Of a DNA stretch of 64,000 nucleotides, positions 53,654 to 61,718 are shown piece by piece. This DNA comes from Acidobacteriota bacterium (GTDB lineage Bacteria; Acidobacteriota; Terriglobia; UBA7540), in the NCBI GenBank assembly GCA_021817045.1, contig JAKAWG010000013.1:1-64000 (forward strand), written 5' to 3'. How positions within the stretch are numbered: position 1 is the first letter of the stretch; each line of letters begins with the position of its first letter. A model generated the notes under the pieces. It made no database searches, was not told the origin of the DNA, and worked only from the letters and a program-made list of their open reading frames with translations. The position numbers and the translations under genes are program-made.

Positions 53654-55285
53654 ATGAGACTTTTACGCATGGTTGCCCGGGCGGTGGGGTTGGCACTGCT
53701 CGCGACGGTTACGTGTGGGGCGATGGGAAATCAAGTCGCTCCCACACCCAAAGATGAGAATAATAACTCCGCGGCCTACCGCACGAGCTTGAAGCAATTC
53801 AGCGATGCCTTGACCGTGATCCAACAGGATTATGCCAGCCCAGTGAAGCCCAACACGGCCATTTACGGACCACCTGGCGCAACCATGGTGGGAGCGATTC
53901 CGGCCATGTTGCGGACGCTCGATCCTCATTCGAACTTTTTCGACCCTAAGCGTTTCGCCCAGCTCGAGGAGGAAATGAGCGGCAAGTATTACGGGGTTGG
54001 GATGGAAATCGGGCCTCAGCTCAGCAAGAGCGGGAACATGGTGGTAGTGGTCGAGCGGCCCCTGCCGGATACACCAGCTTTCCGCGCCGGGCTGCGCCCG
54101 GGAGACGTGATCGTTGAGGTGGATGGGAAATCGACAACCGGTCTTGACACCGTGCAGGTGCAGAAATTGCTGCGCGGCCCCCGGGAAACAAGCGTGGCGA
54201 TCACTGTGACACGTGAAGGCTCTCCCCACCCGCTCGAATTTACCCTCGTCCGCCAGAAGATCATGCCGCGCAGCGTGGACACGGCCTTCATGGTACGGCC
54301 AGGAATCGCTTACGTCCACATCAACACGTTCAACGAGACAACGAACGCGGAGCTTTCTTCTGACCTGGACCGACTCGGCGAGCAGAATATTGATGGCCTT
54401 ATTCTGGACCTTCGCGGTAACCTGGGCGGCCTGCTGCAACAGGCGGTCGCCGTGGCAAGCCATTTTCTGCGCAAGGGCCAGCTTGTGGTTTACCATTACG
54501 GCCGCAATTCGGCGCTCCAGCGCTACTACGTGGAAAGCGGGGAGACAGGACCTGAATATCCCATCGTCGTTCTGATTAACAAAAACACGGCAAGCGCGGC
54601 GGAGATCGTAACCGGCGCCCTCCAGGATCACGACCGAGCACTGGTGATGGGGCAGCGCAGCTTCGGCAAGGGCCTCGTGCAGACGGAGTTCCCGCTCAGC
54701 GACCGCACCATGCTGCTGCTCACGACGGCGCGTTATTACACGCCGAGCGGCCGCCTAATCCAGCGTGATTATTCCAACATTTCCCTTTACGACTATTATA
54801 ATCACTATAATCCCTCGCCGTATCCCAAGACTCAGGTGAGGCTGACGGACGGCGGGCGTCCGGTCTATGGTGGCGGCGGCATCACGCCAGACGTCCGTGT
54901 TCCTCCTCAAAAACTCAATTCGGTCGAGAGCAAACTCGCTGGCGCGAATGTGTTTTTTGATTTCGGTCGTAGTTACCTGGCGCGTCACAACACAATTCCT
55001 CCCGACTTCAAAGCCAACCGGAAGGTGCTGGATGAATTCCGCAAGTTTCTACCAACGGAGGATGTGAGCATTTCCGATGCGGATTTTAAGGCGAACGAAT
55101 CCTTTATCCGGCGGCAGATTCGTATTCAACTGGTGCGAGCAATCTACGGCGAAGATGCCGCCAACCGGCTCGTGGTGGAAAATGATCCGCTTGTGGCGCG
55201 CGCTGCGGACAGCTTAGGCAAGGCCAAGGAACTGCTCGTCCATGCGCAGCGTTATATGGCAAGCCGCGGCATGGAACAACAATGA
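53654..55285 (+). CDS. S41-family C-terminal processing peptidase
   Basis: A 543-residue exported serine protease related to CtpA/Prc. A signal peptide is followed by a helical cap, a PDZ domain (about 110-200, with GLRPGDVIVEVDGKS) and the S41 catalytic domain. The catalytic dyad is Ser314 (NTASAAEI) and Lys339 (SFGKGLVQ), 25 residues apart as in CtpA. ATG 53654 has AGGAG upstream. The next gene is a close paralogue, so this is a tandem duplication. It probably trims or degrades periplasmic proteins by their C-termini. Confidence 0.93.
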   Translation: MRLLRMVARAVGLALLATVTCGAMGNQVAPTPKDENNNSAAYRTSLKQFSDALTVIQQDYASPVKPNTAIYGPPGATMVGAIPAMLRTLDPHSNFFDPKRFAQLEEEMSGKYYGVGMEIGPQLSKSGNMVVVVERPLPDTPAFRAGLRPGDVIVEVDGKSTTGLDTVQVQKLLRGPRETSVAITVTREGSPHPLEFTLVRQKIMPRSVDTAFMVRPGIAYVHINTFNETTNAELSSDLDRLGEQNIDGLILDLRGNLGGLLQQAVAVASHFLRKGQLVVYHYGRNSALQRYYVESGETGPEYPIVVLINKNTASAAEIVTGALQDHDRALVMGQRSFGKGLVQTEFPLSDRTMLLLTTARYYTPSGRLIQRDYSNISLYDYYNHYNPSPYPKTQVRLTDGGRPVYGGGGITPDVRVPPQKLNSVESKLAGANVFFDFGRSYLARHNTIPPDFKANRKVLDEFRKFLPTEDVSISDADFKANESFIRRQIRIQLVRAIYGEDAANRLVVENDPLVARAADSLGKAKELLVHAQRYMASRGMEQQ

Positions 55286-55416
55286 GACGTCTGCCAAGCC
55301 GGCGGCATCTAACTGCTTGTGCGGCGCGCTTCGCTAGCCGTGGGGCGATGGCGATACCGATGTGCTAAAGTGATTTCCCCGCTGTGGGTCGCGCACGCGG
55401 CGGGATTGAGGTGGAA

Positions 55417-57051
55417 ATGAAGCCAACGCGACGCTTGTTATGGTTTGCGCTCTCAACTATCGCAGTGGGAGCGATCCTGGGCCAGATTTATGGAAACCGG
55501 GTCGAAGCCACAACGGCTGACCCTGCTGATGCGAACGTACAGGCAAGCCTGAAGGAATTTACGCAAATCTACAGCGTCGTCCAGCAGAATTACGCCTCCC
55601 CGTTAAAGCCTAATGAGTGCATTTTCGGCCCCACGGGCAGCATGACGGTGGGAGCAATCCCGGCCATGCTTCGGACTCTGGATCCGCACTCAAACTTTTT
55701 CAGTCCCAAGGCCTTCACTCAGCTCACCCAAGATCAAGAGGGTCGTTATTTTGGGGTGGGAATGCAGATCCGCCAGCAACTCGATCAACTCAACCGTCTG
55801 GTAACGGTCGTGGATTATCCGTTCCGCGGTTCGCCCGCTCAACGGGCCGGGCTTCGCTCTGGAGACGTCATCATCAAGGTGAACGGAAAGTCGACCGAAG
55901 GCCTTTCGATCACGCAGGTAGCCAATTTGCTGATGGGTCCTAAGGGCACTATCGTGCACGTCACGGTGAGCCGCGCGGGAGTCGCAAAACCATTGGAGTT
56001 CGCTATCACCCGAGCGCAAATTTCCCGTCACAGCGTCCAGTGGGCGTTCATGCTGCGGCCGGATGTTGGCTACATCTACTTGCGGGGCTTCGATGAAACA
56101 ACCAATCAGGAACTCACGGCCGCGCTCAACCGCATGAACGTGAACCACTTGCACGGATTGATTCTTGATCTGCGAGACAATCCCGGCGGCCTGCTGGATC
56201 AGGCCGTCGAGGTGGCTAACCACTTCCTGAAAAGGGGCCAACTCATCGTTTACCATTATGGACGTCATTCCAGGGAACGGCGCTATTACGCGACGACCGG
56301 CAATCACGGGGACGAATACCCGATGATCGTGCTGATCAACGACAACACGGCCAGCGCGGCGGAAATTGTGACGGGCGCCTTGCAGGATCACGACCGAGCC
56401 CTCGTGGTCGGAGAGCCGAGTTTTGGGAAAGGGTTGGTTCAGACGGTCTACCCGCTGTCAGACCGCGCCGGCCTTGCCCTGACCACCGCGCGGTATTACA
56501 CCCCGAGCGGGAGGCTTATCCAGCGAGACTACTCTGGCATTTCCTTGTGGGACTACTATAACCACGACGGCGAGAAACCTCCTTCCCACGCTCACGTCTT
56601 CTACACCGATGGCGGCCGCAAGGTATACGGCGGCGGCGGTATCACGCCCGACGTACGGTTTCAGGAACCAACACTCAACGCGGTCCAGCAGAAGCTCATC
56701 GAACACGACGTCTTCTACAATTTCGGACAGGAATATCTCGCTTCGCACGTCCATGTGCCACGGAATTTCGTTCCGGACAATGCGGTGATTCAGGAGTTTG
56801 AAGATTATCTCAACCGGCACAAGATCGGGGTTTCACCGCAGGATGTAGAGGCCAATTTGGATTTTATTAAGGTGCGTATTGAGGAGCAGGTCCTGGGCAC
56901 CGCATACGGCGGGCAGGAGGAAGAGCGCATCGCGCTGGAAAATGACCCGCTCGTTCAAAAGGCTATCCAGGAACTGCCGGAAGCAGCGCTGCTCGTGGCG
57001 AGTCCGGAGCGATACATGGCGAGCCAACGCCGCCTTAAAACCGCCAACTGA
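55417..57051 (+). CDS. S41-family C-terminal processing peptidase, paralogue
   Basis: A 544-residue exported S41 protease, clearly similar along its whole length to the gene just upstream (shared VGAIPAMLRTLDPHSNFF, NTASAAEIVTGALQDHDRAL and ARYYTPSGRLIQRDYS). It has a signal peptide (about 1-24), a PDZ domain (AGLRSGDVIIKVNGKS) and the dyad Ser313 and Lys338, again 25 residues apart. ATG 55417 has GAGGTGG upstream; a longer GTG frame is less likely. Its C-terminal part differs more than its catalytic core, perhaps for different partner proteins. Confidence 0.93.
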   Translation: MKPTRRLLWFALSTIAVGAILGQIYGNRVEATTADPADANVQASLKEFTQIYSVVQQNYASPLKPNECIFGPTGSMTVGAIPAMLRTLDPHSNFFSPKAFTQLTQDQEGRYFGVGMQIRQQLDQLNRLVTVVDYPFRGSPAQRAGLRSGDVIIKVNGKSTEGLSITQVANLLMGPKGTIVHVTVSRAGVAKPLEFAITRAQISRHSVQWAFMLRPDVGYIYLRGFDETTNQELTAALNRMNVNHLHGLILDLRDNPGGLLDQAVEVANHFLKRGQLIVYHYGRHSRERRYYATTGNHGDEYPMIVLINDNTASAAEIVTGALQDHDRALVVGEPSFGKGLVQTVYPLSDRAGLALTTARYYTPSGRLIQRDYSGISLWDYYNHDGEKPPSHAHVFYTDGGRKVYGGGGITPDVRFQEPTLNAVQQKLIEHDVFYNFGQEYLASHVHVPRNFVPDNAVIQEFEDYLNRHKIGVSPQDVEANLDFIKVRIEEQVLGTAYGGQEEERIALENDPLVQKAIQELPEAALLVASPERYMASQRRLKTAN

Positions 57052-57079
57052 CCGGACCGGAACCGGTCGCAAGCCCGAT

Positions 57080-57388
57080 TTACTCCCCTCTAAGAGCGGA
57101 CTTCACGTACTTCAGCAGTGACCATCCGCCCGTGACCGGCAGAAGGATGGCCTGCTTCACCATTTCGTTGCGCGCCTTCAATCTATCCCGCTCCCCCTGA
57201 ACCTCGTGTTCCATCTGAAACTGCAGCAAGGCTGCATACTTCAAGAAATCGACCCCGCATTGGTCGCAATTTCCCCCGTGACCCTGGACGTGCTTGCAAG
57301 CCGGGCACGTGTAGCGGAGTGTCATGTGGCAGTGTACGCAAAACATCACCGTGTCGGAATTTTCCCAACCGCATTTTGGGCAAATCAA
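57080..57388 (-). CDS. Double zinc-ribbon small protein
   Basis: A 102-residue protein with two zinc ribbons: CPKC...FCVHC and TCPAC...NCDQC, eight cysteines in pairs of CxxC. The C-terminal 45 residues form a charged helix (MEHEVQGERDRLKARNEMV) and a short hydrophobic end. The start is TTG 57388. It is convergent with the S41 genes. Function unknown; a nucleic acid or protein-binding adaptor is likely. Confidence 0.75.
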   Translation of the reverse strand: MICPKCGWENSDTVMFCVHCHMTLRYTCPACKHVQGHGGNCDQCGVDFLKYAALLQFQMEHEVQGERDRLKARNEMVKQAILLPVTGGWSLLKYVKSALRGE

Positions 57389-58160
57389 GGTAACTACCTC
57401 GCAAAGTGATTGGACGTGTTGAACAAGCCTGAACAGCGCCGCTCTCCCGCCCGAAGTTTATCGACGTTTTCAGTGATTTCCTTTAGAGCACAAGGATTCG
57501 AGCTCACTGAACAAGACCGTCGCGCCGGGGTTGTGTCCTCCGCCGGTTCTCCAAAAGGGCACGGCCGCAAATACCCACAATCCTCGAACGAACCACCCAT
57601 CGGCATTTCCAGTCCGGGACTGCCGTTCCCGTTCCGAAACTGCCAGGCGGCATTTCAACCTCTAGAAAAGCCTCGCAACGCTCCCCTAAGATTCTAAGAA
57701 ATTTTTTATTTTGATTGCGCTGGCGTGTCATCCCGCAAGCAGACAGATGCGCCGTTGTGCGTCGTCTCAGTCGATTGAGCCTGGCGTGGTGCCGGCCGCC
57801 TTCCGCGTAATTCCTTAATTGACAGCAATATGTGGCCACCGCGACAAGGCCCGGCCGTTTCATGGTTGTTAGGCAGGAAACCCTCCTCCTGGTGACGACA
57901 TGTCGGAACAGATCGTCAGACCGGCGCTTGCAACGAATCCGACCAGCGCATCTGGCACCTCGCTCCCCTACAGCCGCATAGCTGGCATAGTGCGTGCAAT
58001 AACTCAGGGTGCGCAGCGCGATTCCGAAAAGAAATAGACAGCCTCCAAAGGGCGTTAGAGCCTGCTTCACGCCCCAGCAGTCTTGTGCCGATTTCGGGAT
58101 CGCGGACAAAGCGCAAGCGTCCCATGCGGGTTCGCTTACACCATTAGAGGCGAGGATTTC
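57389..58160. other. Gene-free gap upstream of the sigma factor
   Basis: About 770 bases without a supported gene. It includes a T-rich stretch (AAATTTTTTATTTTG near 57700) and mostly mixed-composition sequence. The frames in it lack ribosome-binding sites or recognisable motifs. It probably contains the sigma gene promoter. Confidence 0.45.
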
Positions 58161-59099
58161 ATGGCCACATCGAGCGCACCTTTCATCCAAGAGCGAAGCA
58201 CCAAGCGACTCACATCCCGGGCCGGAAGACAGGTTTCAACCCACAAGAGGCCGCGCTCGCCTCAAGCCGAGGCACGTGTTCGATCGCACGCGACCGCCGG
58301 TCATGCCGCCGCCCAGAGCTATCCTGAGCGAGATGAACTGGCGGTGAAGCTCCTGCCTCTTGTCAAGCGCTTAGCGTTCGAGATGCGAGAGCGCTTGCCG
58401 CAACACGTCGAGGTGGATGACTTGGCAGGCGCCGGCGCGCTTGGCCTGCTGGACGCAGTGCGTAAGTTCGATGCGAGAAAGCACGTGAAGATCGAAACCT
58501 ATGCGCGCCACCGCATCCGCGGCGCCATTCTCGACAGCCTGCGCGAGATGGACACGGCTTCGCGCGACATGCGGCGCAAAAACAAGTACGCCGAAAAGGT
58601 CTACCAGCGATTGCAGGGGGAACTTGGCCGCGCAGTAACCGATCAAGAAATGGCGGAAGCACTCGGCATCACGCTGAGGAAATGGTACCGAACCGTCAAC
58701 GAGCTCAACAGCATGGGCGTTGAATGGATGAGGCCGAACCAGATTCCTGAAACCAACGTGGTGGACGAGAAGAATCTGCCGGCCCAAGGCCACGACTCGA
58801 ACCCCTACGAGCTTTGCTACCGCAATGAGCAGAGGGACATTCTCGCCCGTGCTGCCGCGACCTTGCCGGAAAAGGAGCGAACCGTGCTCACTCTCTACTA
58901 CGAGGGAGAATTGACCATGAAACAAATCGGCGAGCGCATGGGAGTTGATGAATCCCGAATTTCACAAATCCATAGCTGTGCCATGAGCCGACTGCGCAAC
59001 AAGGTGAAGAGAATCGTCCACCCGGCGGCCTCCCCAGTACCCTCCGCATTCATGCTGCAACAGCCTACCTCGGAACTTCCGGCAGCAGGATATTACTGA
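58161..59099 (+). CDS. FliA/WhiG-type sigma-70 family factor
   Basis: A 312-residue sigma factor. Region 2 has EVDDLAGAGALGLLDAVRKFD and YARHRIRGAILDSLREMD (promoter melting and -10 recognition), region 3 follows, and region 4 ends with MKQIGERMGVDESRISQIHSCAMSRLR. The RGAILDSLR signature is typical of FliA. The N-terminal 60 residues are a low-complexity, basic extension, not typical of FliA. ATG 58161 has GAGG upstream. No flagellar or chemotaxis genes are in the window, so its regulon is unknown. Confidence 0.9.
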   Translation: MATSSAPFIQERSTKRLTSRAGRQVSTHKRPRSPQAEARVRSHATAGHAAAQSYPERDELAVKLLPLVKRLAFEMRERLPQHVEVDDLAGAGALGLLDAVRKFDARKHVKIETYARHRIRGAILDSLREMDTASRDMRRKNKYAEKVYQRLQGELGRAVTDQEMAEALGITLRKWYRTVNELNSMGVEWMRPNQIPETNVVDEKNLPAQGHDSNPYELCYRNEQRDILARAAATLPEKERTVLTLYYEGELTMKQIGERMGVDESRISQIHSCAMSRLRNKVKRIVHPAASPVPSAFMLQQPTSELPAAGYY

Positions 59100-59123
59100 T
59101 CGTGTATTGGATTTTGGTCACGA

Positions 59124-60167
59124 CTACCGGGCCGGTCGGTGCGAGGCCGCTGCCGCAATGTGAGCAGGCGTAAGATCATGGAAGCTGAACTGCTTCTTGA
59201 ACGAGTTGAATGGCTTCCCGTCGACCTCCGCATACGGGTAGACGAAATAGTTCACGGGCGGCCCGGCTTGTTTGGGCGAAAGGGTAAGGTCACGCCCCTT
59301 GGAAATTCGCACGCGGTCGGGATCCAGGCTTCCGAAGTAAAAGTCATGCCGGGCCGGGTTGAGCCACGCCTCGGAAATGTCCACCGGAACCCATCCTAAT
59401 TTCCGCACGTAAAACTCAGCCCAGCAGTGGTAGCCCGGAATCCGGCCCTCGCTCGAATCTTCCGGCAGCGGAAAGCCAATCACGAACCGTGCCGGAATAC
59501 CTTCCGAGCGCATAAGCGCGATAAAAAGCGAATGGAAATCCGTGCAGTTGCCGCGCTTGGCGTTACAAGCAAAAAGCGCGTCGCCTCTGCCCCAGCCCTT
59601 CCCGCTCTTGTCGTAGCGCATGTTATGGAATACGTAATTATAGAGAGCGTACGCCTTGCTGATCTCTCCGCTTTTATCGCGCGTCGTTGTCTGAGCGATG
59701 CGCCGGATGATGCCGCCTGTAGGTATCAGGCGATCCGGCTCGGTGAAGCGGACGAGCGTTACGGGCACCTGAACTGGATCCGCGTTGTAGCGCATCAAGC
59801 TGGTGTAATCGCCCTTCGAGTACTCCCGCCGGGTGACCCTATACTTGATCGTGAAGTCGACGCTCCTCGCTCGAGGATTGTGTATTTCCGCATAGAGGAT
59901 ACGATCGCCGGTTCTCGGGTCGCGAGTGACCCGCACGGGTACCCCGGCCGTGATCTTTTCAATCGTTACCGATTGATTCCGGTCGGAACTCGCAAGCGGA
60001 ATCCACACGCGCGCGGTGCGTGCGTCGGGGGGCAGATTTGTGATTTGCGTATCATAGATAAATTCAAAAGTCCGTGAGCGCTTCACTACCTGCGGCAAAC
60101 CTGCGCCCGACAGGGCGGCGCTAAGTACGATCAGGAGAGGCGCGACCAGAGCATACTTGAACTTCAT
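59124..60167 (-). CDS. Exported transglutaminase-like protein
   Basis: A 347-residue protein with a signal peptide (about 1-22) and a transglutaminase-like domain. The catalytic triad appears in RGNCTDFHSL (Cys), GYHCWAEFY (His) and VPVDISEAW (Asp). The N-terminal half is a beta-rich domain (ARVWIPLASSDRNQSV). ATG 60167 lies six bases after GGAGG. Such proteins may act as peptidases or cross-linkers in the periplasm; the substrate is unknown. Confidence 0.88.
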   Translation of the reverse strand: MKFKYALVAPLLIVLSAALSGAGLPQVVKRSRTFEFIYDTQITNLPPDARTARVWIPLASSDRNQSVTIEKITAGVPVRVTRDPRTGDRILYAEIHNPRARSVDFTIKYRVTRREYSKGDYTSLMRYNADPVQVPVTLVRFTEPDRLIPTGGIIRRIAQTTTRDKSGEISKAYALYNYVFHNMRYDKSGKGWGRGDALFACNAKRGNCTDFHSLFIALMRSEGIPARFVIGFPLPEDSSEGRIPGYHCWAEFYVRKLGWVPVDISEAWLNPARHDFYFGSLDPDRVRISKGRDLTLSPKQAGPPVNYFVYPYAEVDGKPFNSFKKQFSFHDLTPAHIAAAASHRPAR

Positions 60168-60224
60168 GAACATCCTCCATTGCAGATTCCACCTACCTTG
60201 CCCAGCTGGCTTACAATTCAATCG

Positions 60225-60710
60225 TTACGTCCCTTTCCAATCTCCGAGCAGCCGCCGAACCAAAACCAACTGACCTAGATGATAAGCGTTGTGGTCGGCC
60301 ACCAGCAAGGCTTCGCGCAAAACAGTCTGTCCTTCGCCTCCCTTGATTCGGGCGAACAGGTCAGTGGACCGTTTCGAGACCAGCGTCTTCATCGCTTCGA
60401 GGTCAGCGCGGAAGGCTGCAACGCTCTTATTCCATGCGCTTTTATCGGGCGGCGTCTCGGTAGCGGGCCAGTAACCGTCCGGCCACTCGGGGGACACGTG
60501 CTTGGGGTTACGGCTGAACTCAAGGATGTCCCACTGTGCGATACGCAGATGTTCCAGAATCTGCCATGGTGAGTGGGGTGCCCCAGGAGGCTTCTTACCG
60601 CGCAGGTCGTCGGGAATCCCGCTGACAGCTTGATCGAAACTTATGTGCGCGCTACCGCCATCAAGCAACTCCACCAGATGATCTCGAAGCGCCTTATCGT
60701 GAAGGGGCAT
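60225..60710 (-). CDS. DinB-family putative metal-dependent protein
   Basis: A 161-residue four-helix-bundle protein of the DinB/YfiT superfamily. Metal-binding histidines are likely in ILEHLRIAQ and in DHNAYHLGQLV (two His). ATG 60710 follows AAGGAG at eight bases; the longer frame is less likely. Members include thiol transferases (mycothiol, bacillithiol) and proteins of unknown role. It lies 57 bases upstream of the transglutaminase start on the same strand. Confidence 0.82.
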   Translation of the reverse strand: MPLHDKALRDHLVELLDGGSAHISFDQAVSGIPDDLRGKKPPGAPHSPWQILEHLRIAQWDILEFSRNPKHVSPEWPDGYWPATETPPDKSAWNKSVAAFRADLEAMKTLVSKRSTDLFARIKGGEGQTVLREALLVADHNAYHLGQLVLVRRLLGDWKGT

Positions 60711-60765
60711 GAGCAGTCTCCTTTCCCGGACATTATCGCGCAATGCCGGGACGACGGATAGCCGT

Positions 60766-61698
60766 TCACGGCGCCGCTGGCGCGACGCGGTCGAGGAATC
60801 GCCTGACCGCAGCCTCGTAGGGTTCACGCCCGCTGTTGAATCCTTCTCCATGCCTCCACCCAGGCACAATCACGATGGCTTTTTCCGGGCTGGAGCTTGC
60901 GGCATAGAGCGCCCGGGCATAGGCCGGCGGCATTCGCCTGTCGTCCCGGACCGCAACAAACAGAATCGGCCGCGCACCAATGCGCTGCACGACCGTGACC
61001 AAGTTGAATTCGGAAGGCCAGAAGTGTCCCCGCAGCGCAATGCCGTATTCAATTTCATCGGCGACCGGAAAACTCGGGAGGTGAAGAAAGAGCCTCGCGT
61101 GATGAGCGATCAGCTCGTGAAATGTCGTCCAGGCGCTGTCCGAGATGACGGCTGAGATGTCCGGCGTTTCGGCAGCCGCCATGAGTGCGGCCGCCGCTCC
61201 CATAGAAACGCCCCAAGCGACGATTGGGCGCGGAGCCTTGAGCCGAACCAGCGCATAACGCACCGCCCCTTCAACATCGTGCCGCTCCTGATAGCCGAGG
61301 GTGGTGATCTTACCGCCGCTTTCGCCCTCGTGGCGAAAGTCGAACAGCACGGAATCAAATTCCAGCGCGTGGGCGAACCTCGCCATGGGGAGCATTTCAA
61401 CCCTTGACCGGTTGAGTCCGTGGCAAAGAACAATGGTCCCGCGAGGGCGAGGCGTAGCCGGCACAAACCAGCCTTTAAGCGGAATGCCGTCCATCGAGGA
61501 AAAGGCGATTTGGCTGTATGGCATCCCCGCATACGTGGCGGGAGTCTTGCCAGCATTAGGGTCGGGAAAATAATACCGGTGGGTAGTGACCAGAGTGGTG
61601 AAGAACCACGGCACAACAACCAGAAAAAACACGAAAATGAATCCCGCCAGAATCGGGACCACGTAGCGAATGATTCTCCAAAGCCGTCGGACGCTCAT
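60766..61698 (-). CDS. Membrane-anchored alpha/beta hydrolase
   Basis: A 310-residue protein with one N-terminal helix (about 10-35) and an alpha/beta hydrolase domain facing the periplasm. Catalytic residues: nucleophile Ser in GVSMGAA, acid in VRDDRRMP and His in GWRHGEGF; the oxyanion region is VLCHGLNRSR. ATG 61698 follows AAAGGTGG. It resembles YqkD/BEM46-type hydrolases. It lies just downstream of the exporter gene on the same strand. Confidence 0.85.
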   Translation of the reverse strand: MSVRRLWRIIRYVVPILAGFIFVFFLVVVPWFFTTLVTTHRYYFPDPNAGKTPATYAGMPYSQIAFSSMDGIPLKGWFVPATPRPRGTIVLCHGLNRSRVEMLPMARFAHALEFDSVLFDFRHEGESGGKITTLGYQERHDVEGAVRYALVRLKAPRPIVAWGVSMGAAAALMAAAETPDISAVISDSAWTTFHELIAHHARLFLHLPSFPVADEIEYGIALRGHFWPSEFNLVTVVQRIGARPILFVAVRDDRRMPPAYARALYAASSSPEKAIVIVPGWRHGEGFNSGREPYEAAVRRFLDRVAPAAP

Positions 61699-61718
61699 CG
61701 GCCACCTTTCAGGGCAAA

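Noticed and set aside
57055-57068. GACCGG-AA-CCGGTC as a terminator after the second S41 gene
   Set aside because: The stem is only six pairs and no T-run follows.
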